From an uncultured Holdemanella sp. (GTDB taxonomy: Bacteria; Bacillota_I; Bacilli_A; Erysipelotrichales; Erysipelotrichaceae), in NCBI RefSeq assembly GCF_934754935.1, contig NZ_CAKVJB010000008.1, positions 5,816-69,815 of the forward strand: DNA of 64,000 nt, in the 5' to 3' direction. Shown piece after piece: positions 52,315 through 61,718 of this stretch (its first letter is position 1; every line of letters begins with the position of its first letter). The translations under genes were made by a program, and so were the position numbers. The notes beneath the pieces were generated by a model. The model did no database searches. It was given only the letters and a program-made list of their open reading frames with translations, and had not been told where the DNA came from.

Positions 52315-54051
52315 ATGAGTACATTTAAGCGTTTTTTACAATATTATAAACCATATAAAGGAATTTTCTTTATGGATCTATTTTGTGCACTTGTCATGTG
52401 TATTGTTGATCTTTCTTTTCCTTTGATCTTAAGTTATTGTACAGGACAATTCTTTTTGAAGGCATCCAATGAAATCTTAAAAGGAATTATTATTTTAGGA
52501 ATCGGTTTACTCGTTATGTATGTAATCCGAGCATTGTGTCGTTATTATGTAAGTTGTCAAGGCCATGTGATGGGAGCCAACATGGAAAGTGATATGCGAC
52601 AAGACTTATTCAATCAATACCAACGTTTGTCTTTTTCTTATTATGATAAGCACAATACTGGGGTTATGATGTCTCGCGTTGTTTCAGACTTGTTTGATAT
52701 TTGTGAGTTTGCACATCACGGACCTGAAAACTTATTTATTTCATTATTTAAAATTGTTGGATCATTCATTATTTTGGCAACAATCTATTGGCCATTGGCA
52801 TTGATTCTTTTAGCTGTGACAGTCGTGATGATGGTGTTTAGTTATTCTCAAAACAAAAAGATGCGAAGAACCTTTATGGAAAATAGAAAAAAGATTGGTA
52901 GTGTGAATGCAAGTCTGCAAGATTCTTTAGGTGGTATTCGTGTTGTTCAATCTTTTGCGAATGAGGATATTGAAATTGATAAATTTAATCATTCGAATAT
53001 GGAATTTTTGGAATCTAAAAAAGATAACTATCGTGTTATGGGTACGTTTCAAGGGGGAAATAATTTCTTCCAAGGACTTTTATATGTCACAATCATTGTG
53101 TTTGGTGGATGGTTTATCGCAAATGGAGATTTAAATCCAATCGTACTTGCGACATTTGCCCTATATATTAATGTTTTTGTTTCGCCAATTGAAGTGTTGG
53201 TTGAATTTACCGAAATGTTCCAAAAGGGATTCTCTGGATTTAGACGTTTTGAAGAAGTTATGAATGAAATTCCTGAAATTCAAGATACTAAGGATGCCAA
53301 GGATTTAAAAGATGTTTCTGGAAATATTGATTTTGATCATGTATCTTTCCAATATAATGATAATGAAAAGGTTATTGACGATGTAAATCTACACATCAAA
53401 GCCGGAGAAAAAATTGCCTTGGTTGGACCTAGTGGTTCTGGTAAGACTACACTTTGTTCATTGTTATCTCGTTTTTATGATGTCACAAATGGTTCGATCT
53501 CAATTGATGGCCAAAATATTAAGAATGTAACTTTGAAGTCGCTTCGTTCTAATATTGGTTTGGTGCAACAAGATGTATATTTATTTACGGGAACGATTGA
53601 ACAAAATATCGCTTATGGAAGGCCTGGGGCAAGTCATGAAGAGATCGTAGAGGCAGCTAAAAAGGCGAATATCCATGATTTTATCATGTCTTTACCTGAA
53701 GGGTATGATACTTTTTGTGGAGAAAGAGGTACGCGTTTATCGGGTGGACAAAAACAGCGTATTTCAATTGCGCGTGTTTTCTTAAAAAATCCTAAGATCT
53801 TGATTTTGGATGAAGCTACGAGTGCTTTGGATAACGAGAGCGAGCGTATTATTCAAAAGAGTCTAGAAGATTTAAGTAAGGATCGTACTTGCATTACCAT
53901 TGCCCATCGTTTATCAACTATTCGTAATGCGGATGAAATCGTCGTAATCGATGCGACGGGTATGCATGAGCGTGGAACACATGATGAATTGATGAAATTA
54001 AATGGTACTTATGCGAAATATTATAAGCTTCAATTTGAGGGCTTAAATTAG
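52315..54051 (+). CDS. ABC exporter half-transporter, complete ATPase (homodimer type)
   Basis: The 578-residue protein has a six-helix transmembrane domain and an ABC ATPase: Walker A GPSGSGKTT (near residue 371), signature LSGGQKQR, Walker B LILDEA (E500) and IAHRLSTI. All catalytic residues are present, so it may work as a homodimer of the MsbA/BmrA/LmrA type. The ATG at 52315 has GGGAGG 5 nt upstream. An in-frame extension upstream overlaps the divergent Cof gene and is unlikely. Substrate unknown. Confidence 0.93.
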   Translation: MSTFKRFLQYYKPYKGIFFMDLFCALVMCIVDLSFPLILSYCTGQFFLKASNEILKGIIILGIGLLVMYVIRALCRYYVSCQGHVMGANMESDMRQDLFNQYQRLSFSYYDKHNTGVMMSRVVSDLFDICEFAHHGPENLFISLFKIVGSFIILATIYWPLALILLAVTVVMMVFSYSQNKKMRRTFMENRKKIGSVNASLQDSLGGIRVVQSFANEDIEIDKFNHSNMEFLESKKDNYRVMGTFQGGNNFFQGLLYVTIIVFGGWFIANGDLNPIVLATFALYINVFVSPIEVLVEFTEMFQKGFSGFRRFEEVMNEIPEIQDTKDAKDLKDVSGNIDFDHVSFQYNDNEKVIDDVNLHIKAGEKIALVGPSGSGKTTLCSLLSRFYDVTNGSISIDGQNIKNVTLKSLRSNIGLVQQDVYLFTGTIEQNIAYGRPGASHEEIVEAAKKANIHDFIMSLPEGYDTFCGERGTRLSGGQKQRISIARVFLKNPKILILDEATSALDNESERIIQKSLEDLSKDRTCITIAHRLSTIRNADEIVVIDATGMHERGTHDELMKLNGTYAKYYKLQFEGLN

Positions 54052-54083
54052 CAGGCATGCAAATGTCTGCTTTTCTTGTATCT

Positions 54084-54130
54084 TTGAAAAAAAAGTGTTA
54101 AAATTTTATTTGTAAATGAAAGCGTTTTTC
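54084..54130 (+). promoter_or_regulatory. ptsI promoter region with a partial cre-like site
   Basis: TTGAAA (54084-54089), 17 bp, TATTTG (54107-54112) is a plausible weak promoter. TGAAAGCGTTTTTC (54117-54130) matches 12 of 14 positions of the CcpA cre consensus TGWAANCGNTNWCA, over the expected start. AAAGCG/CGCTTT also forms a small hairpin. Weak evidence. Confidence 0.35.
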
Positions 54131-54153
54131 GCTTGTTTTAGGAGGAATTTATC

Positions 54154-55857
54154 ATGTTAAAAGGGATAGCAGCAAGTGCTGGTGTATCTGTAGCTAAAGT
54201 TTACAAATTGGAAACACCAAAAGTTGTTATTGAAAAGAAAGCAGGAGTAGCCCAAGAAGAAGTAAAAAAATTCGAAGATGCTCTAGAAAAAACTAAAAAA
54301 GATATCGAAGGAGTAAAAGAAAGAGCAGCTAAACGTTTAAGTGACGAAGAATTAGCTGTATTTGATGCTCACTTGATGATGGCTGGTGACCCTGAATTAG
54401 CTGGTCAAATTAAAGCTATGATCGAAAATGATGGTGTAAATGCTGAATATGCAACTGAACAAGTAGCTAACCAAATGGTTGAAATGTTCGAAAGCATGGA
54501 TAATGATTATTTCCGTGAAAGAGCAGCTGATATTAAAGATGTTACTTTCCGTTTAAAATGTAACTTATTAGGATTGACAATTCCTGATTTAACAAGTATT
54601 GATGAAGATTCTATCATCGTTGCTCACGATTTGACTCCAAGTGATACAGCTCAGTTAAATGAATTTGTTAAAGGTTTCGCTACTGAAATTGGTGGTAAAA
54701 CTTCTCACTCAGCTATCATGGCTAACTCATTGGAAATCCCTGCAGTTGTAGGATGTCCAGGTGTATGTGATGCATGTAAAACTGGTGATACTTTGGCATT
54801 AGATGCATTAGATGGTGTTGTTGAAATCAATCCGGATGCAGAAACAATTGCTAAATATGAAGCTAAAGCAGCTGCTTATTTAAAAGAAAAAGAAGAATTA
54901 AAAGTATTAAAGAACGAAAAATCTGTAACTACAGATGGACACGAAGTTGAACTTGCTGGTAACATTGGTGGATTCAAAGATGTTGAAGGTGTATTAACAA
55001 ATGGTGGTGAAGGTGTCGGATTATTCCGTACAGAATTCTTATACATGGATTCAGATCACTTCCCAACAGAAGATGAACAATTTGAAGCATACAAACAAGT
55101 ATTAGAAGGTATGCAAGGTAAAAAAGTTGTTGTTCGTACATTAGACATTGGTGGAGATAAACACTTATCTTACTATGAGTTCCCTCAAGAAATGAACCCA
55201 TTCTTAGGATATCGTGCAATTCGTCTTTGCTTAAAAGAAACAGATATCTTCAAAACTCAATTACGTGCATTATGCCGTGCATCTGTTTACGGAAGACTTT
55301 GCATCATGTTCCCAATGATTGCTACAATTAAAGAATTTTGTGACGCAAAAGCAATCTTTGAAGAAGTTAAGGCTGAATTAATTGCTGAAGGTGTTGCAGT
55401 TAGTGACAGTATTGAAGTTGGTATGATGGTTGAGATTCCAGCTGCTGCTGTTCTTGCTGATCAATTTGCTAAATATGCAGATTTCTTCTCAATTGGTACA
55501 AACGACTTGATCCAATACTCAATGGCTGCTGACCGTATGTCTGAACACGTTTCTTACTTGTATCAACCATACAACCCAAGTGTATTACGTTTAGTTGCTA
55601 ACACAATTAAAGGTGCTCACGAACACGGTAAATGGGTTGGTATGTGTGGAGCCATGGCTGGTGAACCACATGCAGTTCCTATCTTATTAGGTTTAGGTCT
55701 TGACGAATTCTCAATGAGTGCTACTCAAATCTTAAAGGCTCGTAAAGTTGTTAAATCTTTAAGCTATGAAGAAATGCAAGGATTAGCTCAAGAATGCTTA
55801 AATAAAGACACTGCTGATGAAGTTTTAGAAACAGTTAAAACTAAATTGGGTGAATAA
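54154..55857 (+). CDS. ptsI: PTS enzyme I (phosphoenolpyruvate-protein phosphotransferase)
   Basis: The 567-residue EI has the N-terminal HPr-binding domain, the active His in GGKTSHSAIMANSLEIPAVV, and the C-terminal PEP-binding TIM barrel with GVGLFRTEFLYMD, VRTLDIGGDKHLSYY and the GMCGAMAGEP region. It transfers phosphate from PEP to HPr. Codon use is of a highly expressed gene. It stands apart from ptsH by 19 kb, unlike the usual ptsHI operon. SD AGGAGG lies 8 nt before the ATG. Confidence 0.97.
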   Translation: MLKGIAASAGVSVAKVYKLETPKVVIEKKAGVAQEEVKKFEDALEKTKKDIEGVKERAAKRLSDEELAVFDAHLMMAGDPELAGQIKAMIENDGVNAEYATEQVANQMVEMFESMDNDYFRERAADIKDVTFRLKCNLLGLTIPDLTSIDEDSIIVAHDLTPSDTAQLNEFVKGFATEIGGKTSHSAIMANSLEIPAVVGCPGVCDACKTGDTLALDALDGVVEINPDAETIAKYEAKAAAYLKEKEELKVLKNEKSVTTDGHEVELAGNIGGFKDVEGVLTNGGEGVGLFRTEFLYMDSDHFPTEDEQFEAYKQVLEGMQGKKVVVRTLDIGGDKHLSYYEFPQEMNPFLGYRAIRLCLKETDIFKTQLRALCRASVYGRLCIMFPMIATIKEFCDAKAIFEEVKAELIAEGVAVSDSIEVGMMVEIPAAAVLADQFAKYADFFSIGTNDLIQYSMAADRMSEHVSYLYQPYNPSVLRLVANTIKGAHEHGKWVGMCGAMAGEPHAVPILLGLGLDEFSMSATQILKARKVVKSLSYEEMQGLAQECLNKDTADEVLETVKTKLGE

Positions 55858-55865
55858 TTAGATTC

Positions 55866-55892
55866 GGGGTTCTATTGAACCCCTTTTATTTT
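55866..55892 (+). terminator. terminator of ptsI
   Basis: GGGGTTC and GAACCCC with loop TATT, then TTTT and a further T6. Confidence 0.85.
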
Positions 55893-55908
55893 TTAGGAAG
55901 GGGAATAT

Positions 55909-57648
55909 ATGAAGCTTATATGGAAATATTTAATGAAATATAAGAAATGGTTTTTGTTGGATTTTATAAGTGTATTCGGGTTTGCACTTGTAGAACTTGG
56001 AATTCCAACTATCATTTCAGATATGATCGACCATGGTATCGAAACACAAGATACAGCCTATTTATATAGTCGTTTTGGCTTGATGGCATTCATTAGTGTC
56101 ATAGGAGTAAGTGGAGTCGTACTACTTGGTTATTGCTGTTCAAAAATATCCACAAATATTACGCGTGATATTCGTGATGATGTTTTTAAGCATTCACAAT
56201 CTTTTTCTGCAGCTGAAATGGAAAAATTTGGTGTATCCAGTATGATTACACGTACGAATAATGATGCGTATCAAATTATGTTATTTTTAAATGTCATCTT
56301 AAAATCTGCATTATTAACACCCGTTATGATGTGCGTTTCGGTTATGTTGATTTTAAAAATATCTTTACAACTTTCTTATGTCGTTTTAGCTACGATTCCC
56401 GTAGTTATTATAGGCGTAATTATTGTTGCCAAAGTGAGTGAGCCTTTGAGTGAGAATCAACAAAAATCAATTGACCACATAAATCAAATTCTTAGAGAAA
56501 ATATTACGGGTATTCGTGTGATTCGTTCTTTTAATAAACAAGAGTATGAAAAGAAACGTTTCTCGAATGAAAATGATTTTTATCGCGATCAAAGCGCAAA
56601 ACTATTTAAATTGATGTCTTGTACGGAACCATCTTTTTTCTTTTTGATGAATATCGCTACAGTCATTGTATATTATTTAAGTTGTACTTTATTAAATACA
56701 AATGCCATCACTCTAGGAAATGTAGTGGCCTTTGTTGAATATTTATTCCACGTTATGATGTCTGTATTGATTTTCTGTATGGTATTTATGATGTATCCTA
56801 GAGCCAATGTATCGGCTAAACGTATTATGGAAGTGTTAGATACAAAACCAAGTATTGTCAATGATACAGATTGTATTCCATTGGAATCTATTGAAACGTT
56901 AAGCTTCAAAGATGTTAGTTTCTCTTATGCAAATGGTGAAGAAGCTGTATTAAAGAATATTGATTTTTCATGTCATAAAGGACAAAAGATTGCCGTGATT
57001 GGAAGTACGGGTTCTGGTAAGAGTACATTAGTCAAATTGATGAATCGTTTCTATGATGTAAGTCGTGGAACAATTGAAATTAATGGTGTGGATATTCGTA
57101 AGTATGATCTAGAGAGCTTGCACGCTCAAATTGGCTATGTTGCACAAAAGGCACATATGTTTAAGGGAAGTATCCGTTCTAATATTTGTTTTGGAAAACC
57201 AGAGGCAAGTGATGAAGAAATGGTCCATGCGGCTAGTGTTGCTCAGGCTAGTGATTTTATTTCCAAAAGGGAAAATGGCTACTTGGATGAAATTGCAGAG
57301 GATGGAACCAACATTTCGGGTGGGCAGAAACAACGATTATCGATTGCTCGTGTCATCTTAAAAAAGCCTTCACTTTATATTTATGATGATAGTTTTAGTG
57401 CTTTAGATTTTAAAACGGATGCAACACTAAGAAAAGCGTTGAAACCTGAAGTCAAGGATGCAATCTTCTTTGTGGTTGCCCAAAGAATTTCTACGATCAT
57501 GGATTCGGATATGATCATTGTCTTGGATGAAGGAAAGATTATAGGATTAGGTACGCATTCTCAATTGTTAAAAGAGTGCAGTGTGTATCAGGAAATTGCC
57601 CATTCGCAATTGACACAAAAGGAGTTGGATGATTATGAAAGAAACTAA
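55909..57648 (+). CDS. ABC exporter half-transporter with degenerate ATPase site
   Basis: The 579-residue half-transporter has Walker A GSTGSGKST (near residue 365), signature NISGGQKQR, an Asp pair D493-D494 in place of D-E at Walker B, and Gln525 at the switch His (VVAQRIS). The three positions are identical to those in the subunit at 4.6 kb, which is therefore a paralogue. With the next gene it should form an asymmetric heterodimer. SD AAGGGG. No MarR regulator precedes this pair. The substrate is unknown. Confidence 0.92.
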   Translation: MKLIWKYLMKYKKWFLLDFISVFGFALVELGIPTIISDMIDHGIETQDTAYLYSRFGLMAFISVIGVSGVVLLGYCCSKISTNITRDIRDDVFKHSQSFSAAEMEKFGVSSMITRTNNDAYQIMLFLNVILKSALLTPVMMCVSVMLILKISLQLSYVVLATIPVVIIGVIIVAKVSEPLSENQQKSIDHINQILRENITGIRVIRSFNKQEYEKKRFSNENDFYRDQSAKLFKLMSCTEPSFFFLMNIATVIVYYLSCTLLNTNAITLGNVVAFVEYLFHVMMSVLIFCMVFMMYPRANVSAKRIMEVLDTKPSIVNDTDCIPLESIETLSFKDVSFSYANGEEAVLKNIDFSCHKGQKIAVIGSTGSGKSTLVKLMNRFYDVSRGTIEINGVDIRKYDLESLHAQIGYVAQKAHMFKGSIRSNICFGKPEASDEEMVHAASVAQASDFISKRENGYLDEIAEDGTNISGGQKQRLSIARVILKKPSLYIYDDSFSALDFKTDATLRKALKPEVKDAIFFVVAQRISTIMDSDMIIVLDEGKIIGLGTHSQLLKECSVYQEIAHSQLTQKELDDYERN

Positions 57649-59392
57649 GAAAATGAAGTTTAGTGAATGTTTATCTCATCTTTTTGTGTTTATTAAACCC
57701 TATCGTTTTAAGTTGTTATTTGGAATTTTAATGGTCATTACAGCACAGGTAACTTTCGCATTAAACCCAACTGTAGAAGGTATGATCACAACGCAATTAG
57801 CTCATGATATTTCATCGCATCAGCCAATTCAAATAGATAAAGTAGTACATATTTTATGTATCTTATTTACAATCTATATTGTAAAGACAATATCACAATT
57901 TTTAATGGCCGTTTTTATGACGGATGCGATTCAAAAGACGATGTTTGATGTGCGTAATGCGATTGAAGATAAGATTCATCATTTACCTGTATCTTATTTT
58001 GATCAGGAAAAGACAGGAGAGTTATTATCACGTATCACAAATGATGTGGATACATTATCGAATGCCCTGCAACAAACTTTGTCACGAGTGATTTCGGCTA
58101 TATGTACATTTACTTTTGTGTTATTTATGATGCTTCGAATTAATGTGTTAATGACATGCATTATTTTAGTGGCATTACCGGTTATCGCGTTATTGTCAAA
58201 GTATGTAGTAAAAAAATCACAGCCACTATTTGATGATCAACAAAATACATTGGCCGATTTAAATGGTACAATCAATGAATTGTATGATGGATATAGTGAG
58301 ATTCTTTCTTATAATCAACAAGAACATGCTTTAAATCGTTTTGAAAAGGATAATGAGAGAATGCGTGTTTCTAGTTTTAAAGCACAATTTGTATCAAGCT
58401 TAATCAATCCATTATGTTCTTTGATTACCTATTTAAGTATTGGATGTGCTAGTCTTGTTGGATGTCTTCAAGTGTTAAATGGAACTATAGCTTTAGGTCA
58501 GCTACAAGCCTTTATTCGATATATCTGGCAAATCAATGATCCGATTTCTCAAATATCACAATTATCGAGTGCTGTACAATCGGCCTTTAGTGCAATGTCT
58601 CGTTTATTTACATTTTTGAATCAACCGATTGAAGAGGATGTTGTATCTAAATGTCAAATTGATGAGGTATGTACCATTGAATTTGATCATGTTCAATTTG
58701 GATATGATGACAATCTATTGATGAAAGATGTAAATATTGATGTACATCAAGGTCAAACTATCGCAATCGTAGGTCCTACAGGTGCAGGAAAAACGACTTT
58801 GACAAACTTATTGTTGCGTTTCTATGATGTGAAGGGCGGAAGTATTAAAATCAATGGAATCGATATTCGTGAATTGTCGTATCATGATTTAAGAAAACTC
58901 TTTGCGTTAGTACTACAAGATACATGGTTGTTTGAGGGTAGTATTGAACAGAATATTGCGTATGGAAATGAAAAGGCATTAAAGAATGAAATTGTTGAAG
59001 CCGCAAAACAAGCTAATGTCCATCACTTTATACGTACTTTAACGGATGGCTATGATACTTTGATCAATGAAGAGGGAAGTAATGTAAGTCAAGGTGAAAA
59101 ACAATTATTAACGATTGCGCGTGCACTTATAAAGAATCCAGAAGTCTTAATTCTAGATGAAGCTACAAGTAGTGTGGATACTAGACTTGAAAGACGTCTT
59201 CAAGGTGCAATGGATCGAGTGATGGAAAATCGTACATGTTTTGTGATTGCACACCGTTTATCTACTATTATCAATGCAGATAAGATCTTAGTTCTTGAAC
59301 ATGGGGATATCGTTGAACAAGGTACACATGAAGAGTTATTGAACTTGAATGGAGTATATGCAAGGTTGTATAATGCTCAGTTCGCAAAGTAA
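57635..59392 (+). CDS. ABC exporter half-transporter with catalytic ATPase site
   Basis: The 585-residue partner of the preceding protein has Walker A GPTGAGKTT (~380), signature NVSQGEKQL (altered), the Walker B Glu509 in LILDEA and switch His540 in IAHRLSTI. The altered signature with intact Glu and His complements the partner's degenerate site, as at 4.6-8.1 kb. ATG 57635 is chosen; ATG 57629 is also possible with AAAGGAG 4 nt upstream. It overlaps the preceding gene by 14 bp. Confidence 0.92.
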   Translation: MKETKKMKFSECLSHLFVFIKPYRFKLLFGILMVITAQVTFALNPTVEGMITTQLAHDISSHQPIQIDKVVHILCILFTIYIVKTISQFLMAVFMTDAIQKTMFDVRNAIEDKIHHLPVSYFDQEKTGELLSRITNDVDTLSNALQQTLSRVISAICTFTFVLFMMLRINVLMTCIILVALPVIALLSKYVVKKSQPLFDDQQNTLADLNGTINELYDGYSEILSYNQQEHALNRFEKDNERMRVSSFKAQFVSSLINPLCSLITYLSIGCASLVGCLQVLNGTIALGQLQAFIRYIWQINDPISQISQLSSAVQSAFSAMSRLFTFLNQPIEEDVVSKCQIDEVCTIEFDHVQFGYDDNLLMKDVNIDVHQGQTIAIVGPTGAGKTTLTNLLLRFYDVKGGSIKINGIDIRELSYHDLRKLFALVLQDTWLFEGSIEQNIAYGNEKALKNEIVEAAKQANVHHFIRTLTDGYDTLINEEGSNVSQGEKQLLTIARALIKNPEVLILDEATSSVDTRLERRLQGAMDRVMENRTCFVIAHRLSTIINADKILVLEHGDIVEQGTHEELLNLNGVYARLYNAQFAK

Positions 59393-59419
59393 AAGTCTGA
59401 TTTAACTCAGACTTTTTTT
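59392..59419. terminator. terminator after the second ABC pair, probably bidirectional
   Basis: AAAGTCTGA and TCAGACTTT with a 6-base loop and T7. The amidase stop on the other strand is inside it. Confidence 0.8.
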
Positions 59420-60055
59420 GATGCCTTTGGCAATGGCTGTCGCAATATTGTTTGTATAATTCTTTAGATAATATAAATCCGAATCATCCGATATAAAACC
59501 CGCTTCAATTAATATGGCATCAACCTTATTGTTGGTAACGACATATAGTGGCGTTTCATTTGTATCCAATAGGCCTCGATTGGTTGAATAGTCTAATTGA
59601 TCGAGTTGTGTAAGAATGGAGTTAGATAATTTGACTGTAGTCTTGTTCGTAAAATCGCAATAGATTTCATATCCACTCGCATCATATTCGCTTGAATTTA
59701 AATGAATGGATATAAATAAATCGGCATTCTTTTTCTGAGCTAAATTACAGCGTGCCTGTAGATCTTTTTTATTGTCGCTTGGCCAAGAAACAGAATCGCT
59801 TGTACGCGTATATACAACATTATAGCCATAGGACTTGAGTTGTTTTCCAACAAGTAAGGCGATATCTAAATTGATATCTTTTTCATAATCATCAAAATTG
59901 CTGATTGAACCTACGTCATAGCCTCCGTGACCGGCATCAATCATTATGGTTTCTTTTGTACTTTTGGCAGAAACATTCATATTTGTTTCATTGAGTAATG
60001 TATAGGTACATCCTATGCAGAAAGTGAGTAAAAGTGTCATTAATATTTTTTTCAT
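59402..60055 (-). CDS. N-acetylmuramoyl-L-alanine amidase (Amidase_3)
   Basis: The 217-residue protein has an N-terminal signal segment (MKKILMTLLLTFCIGCTYTLL). The zinc amidase domain follows, with IDAGHGGYD (His), the Glu in DYEKDI, SIHLNSS (His) and the catalytic Glu in LIEAGFISDDSD. It cleaves the bond between MurNAc and L-Ala in peptidoglycan outside the membrane. There is no cell-wall binding domain. The start at ATG 60055 gives a signal peptide; a longer frame to 60118 does not. No good SD is seen at either. Confidence 0.9.
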   Translation of the reverse strand: MKKILMTLLLTFCIGCTYTLLNETNMNVSAKSTKETIMIDAGHGGYDVGSISNFDDYEKDINLDIALLVGKQLKSYGYNVVYTRTSDSVSWPSDNKKDLQARCNLAQKKNADLFISIHLNSSEYDASGYEIYCDFTNKTTVKLSNSILTQLDQLDYSTNRGLLDTNETPLYVVTNNKVDAILIEAGFISDDSDLYYLKNYTNNIATAIAKGIKKSLS

Positions 60056-60175
60056 GGACTTATTAAAACATAGATTTCTTAAATTACTGTCCTTTAAAAT
60101 TAAGTTAAAACTGTACATTTTAAAGGATACAGTAAAATGTTACTATAGGGACAAGTTTTAAAAAGGAGAATGATT

Positions 60176-60691
60176 ATGACAGATGAAACGACAAGAAGAA
60201 TCGCAAAAACAGCTTTAATGATCGCATTGATCTTTGTATGTACATTTACAATTAAGCTTCCAAATCCAGCAACAGGTGGATATACACATATGGGAGATTG
60301 TATGGCATTTCTAGCTGTACTTGTCTTAGGTAAAAAGGACGGAGCTTTAGCTGCAGGTTTAGGTGCTGCTTTAAGTGATTTATTAACAGGCGCTATGATT
60401 TGGGTACTTCCAACATTTATCTTTAAATTCATTATGGGATATATCATGGGTGTTGTACTTGAAAAAGGAACGAATGAAAAATTCGATTGGATCGTTGGAG
60501 CTAGTCTTGGTGGTTTATTTCAATGTTTCGCATATACATTATTTAAGATTCCATTATTTACGGCAGCTGTCGCATTTGCGTCTGTTCCAAGACTTTTAGC
60601 TCAAACGATTATGGGATTAGTTATTTATGCGATTGTTGCGAATATTTTAGCTAAATCTAAAGTATTATCTTTACAAGGAGCTGCTGCATGA
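60176..60691 (+). CDS. ECF transporter substrate-binding (S) component
   Basis: The 171-residue membrane protein has about six segments, with the ECF-S pattern NPATGGYTHMGDCMAFLAVLVLGKKDGALAAGLGAALSDLL (by pattern). It binds a vitamin-like or small substrate and uses a shared EcfAAT module, not in the window. It overlaps the start of an amidohydrolase gene (ATGA), which hints at the substrate or its processing, but no compound is identified. ATG 60176 has AAGGAG 7 nt upstream. No riboswitch is recognised in the short leader. Confidence 0.85.
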   Translation: MTDETTRRIAKTALMIALIFVCTFTIKLPNPATGGYTHMGDCMAFLAVLVLGKKDGALAAGLGAALSDLLTGAMIWVLPTFIFKFIMGYIMGVVLEKGTNEKFDWIVGASLGGLFQCFAYTLFKIPLFTAAVAFASVPRLLAQTIMGLVIYAIVANILAKSKVLSLQGAAA

Positions 60692-61401
60692 AAAAAATCG
60701 ATGCACATGCACATTTAGGCTATATTGGCGGATGGGCTAATGTAAAAATGGATGCAGACGAATTGATTTCGTTAATGGACACATATGAAATTGAAACGAC
60801 AATGATTTGTATTTTGGATAATGAAGAAGCATATAAGGCTATGCAGAAATATCCAGGACGCATTGAAGGATGTGTCTATGTCAATCCTTTAGAACCGAAT
60901 TGTTTAGATTTAATTGATCAATATGTAAAGCTTGGTTTTAAAGCTATTAAACTACAGCCATTACGCCATGCGTATTGTGCGGATAGTGAAATCGTGGATC
61001 CTATATTAGATAAGGCCGAAGAATATGGAATTCCTGTTTGTATTCATTCAGGCCACGCTCCATATTCACTTCCTTGGCAAATTGGATTACTTGCGGAAAG
61101 GCATCCCAACTGCAAAGTATTAATGATTCATATGGGTCATGGTCATGGTGTTTATATTGATGCGACATTAAAAATGGCTCGACGTTATCCAAATATTTAC
61201 TTGGAAATGTCGGGTATGCCAATGCATACAAAAATTAAAGAGGCATATGATACAGTTGGACATGATCGTATCCTGTTTGGAACGGATGGTCCTTTCCATC
61301 ATCCTACAGTTGAGATGCAGAAAGTATTAATGTGTGGCGTTGATGAACAGGGTTTAGAAGATATTTTCTATAACAACGCAAAGAAATTTTTTGATGTATA
61401 G
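60688..61401 (+). CDS. amidohydrolase-family (Amidohydro_2) metal hydrolase
   Basis: The 237-residue TIM-barrel hydrolase has the HxH motif in IDAHAHLG, then a metal-ligand His in CIHSGHAP, IHMGHGHG, and the late Asp in LFGTDGPFHH. This is the amidohydrolase-2 family (decarboxylases and hydrolases of small acids). The conserved Asp and His suggest it is active. It is coupled to the ECF-S gene, so it probably acts on the imported compound. The stop codon overlaps the first direct repeat. Confidence 0.88.
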   Translation: MKKIDAHAHLGYIGGWANVKMDADELISLMDTYEIETTMICILDNEEAYKAMQKYPGRIEGCVYVNPLEPNCLDLIDQYVKLGFKAIKLQPLRHAYCADSEIVDPILDKAEEYGIPVCIHSGHAPYSLPWQIGLLAERHPNCKVLMIHMGHGHGVYIDATLKMARRYPNIYLEMSGMPMHTKIKEAYDTVGHDRILFGTDGPFHHPTVEMQKVLMCGVDEQGLEDIFYNNAKKFFDV

Positions 61402-61411
61402 ATAAAACTAG

Positions 61412-61447
61412 TAACGGGTAAACCTCATCAATTTACCCGTTTTTTTT
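61412..61447 (+). terminator. terminator of the ECF-S-amidohydrolase operon
   Basis: AACGGGTAAA and TTTACCCGTT with a 7-base loop, then T8. It lies within the first direct repeat. Confidence 0.85.
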
Positions 61448-61488
61448 ATGCCTTCTATTTACCTATGGGGAGTGTTTTGGAGGTTTCC

Positions 61489-61587
61489 GTGAGGATGGTT
61501 TGTCCAAGTTGTAAAAAGAGAAGACCTTCATCGAAATCACCTACATCTAAGAACATCTGTGATTACATCTCGTTAGACAACACATAA
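61489..61587 (+). CDS. short ORF in repeat copy 1 (doubtful)
   Basis: GTG 61489 with GGAGG (61479-61483) 5 nt upstream opens a 32-codon frame with CPSC and a third Cys (VRMVCPSCKKRRPSSK, then a tail). The stop TAA overlaps the next terminator. Copy 2 carries the same frame, but all five base differences between the copies in the aligned 28 codons change the amino acid, including loss of the first Cys. That argues against selection on a peptide. I keep it as a weak call only. Confidence 0.3.
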   Translation: MRMVCPSCKKRRPSSKSPTSKNICDYISLDNT

Positions 61588-61618
61588 CAAAGAGACTTTA
61601 TGTTTCTTTGTTTTTTTG
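61586..61618 (+). terminator. terminator in repeat copy 1
   Basis: AACAAAGAGAC (61586-61596) and GTTTCTTTGTT (61602-61612, one G-T pair) with a TTTAT loop, then T. Confidence 0.8.
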
Positions 61619-61642
61619 TGTTTCAACAGAAAAATTTAGTCG

Positions 61643-61694
61643 TTGACAGATAAGATATCTTGCATCATAATACATTTAACAATTAGGTTAAATG
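61643..61694 (+). promoter_or_regulatory. sdpR promoter with palindromic operator
   Basis: TTGACA (61643-61648), 17 bp, CATAAT (61666-61671), followed by the inverted repeat CATTTAAC (61673-61680), AATTAG, GTTAAATG (61687-61694). The repeat covers the expected transcription start, as expected for an ArsR/SdpR autorepressor site. Confidence 0.75.
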
Positions 61695-61718
61695 TTAAAC
61701 GAGGAGCGTGATGAATTC

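Larger units (their letters stand above)
61396..61617. repeat. ~220-bp direct repeat, copy 1 (before the sdp genes)
   Basis: Copy 1 starts at GTATAG, the end of the amidohydrolase gene. It contains the terminator AACGGGTAAA/TTTACCCGTT (61413-61439), a short ORF region (61489-61587) and the AACAAAGAGAC terminator (61586-61617). Copy 2 begins at 63141 with the same bases. Over the first ~170 bp they differ at only about nine positions. The copies then differ in length, by about four bases, just before the second hairpin. Confidence 0.9.
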
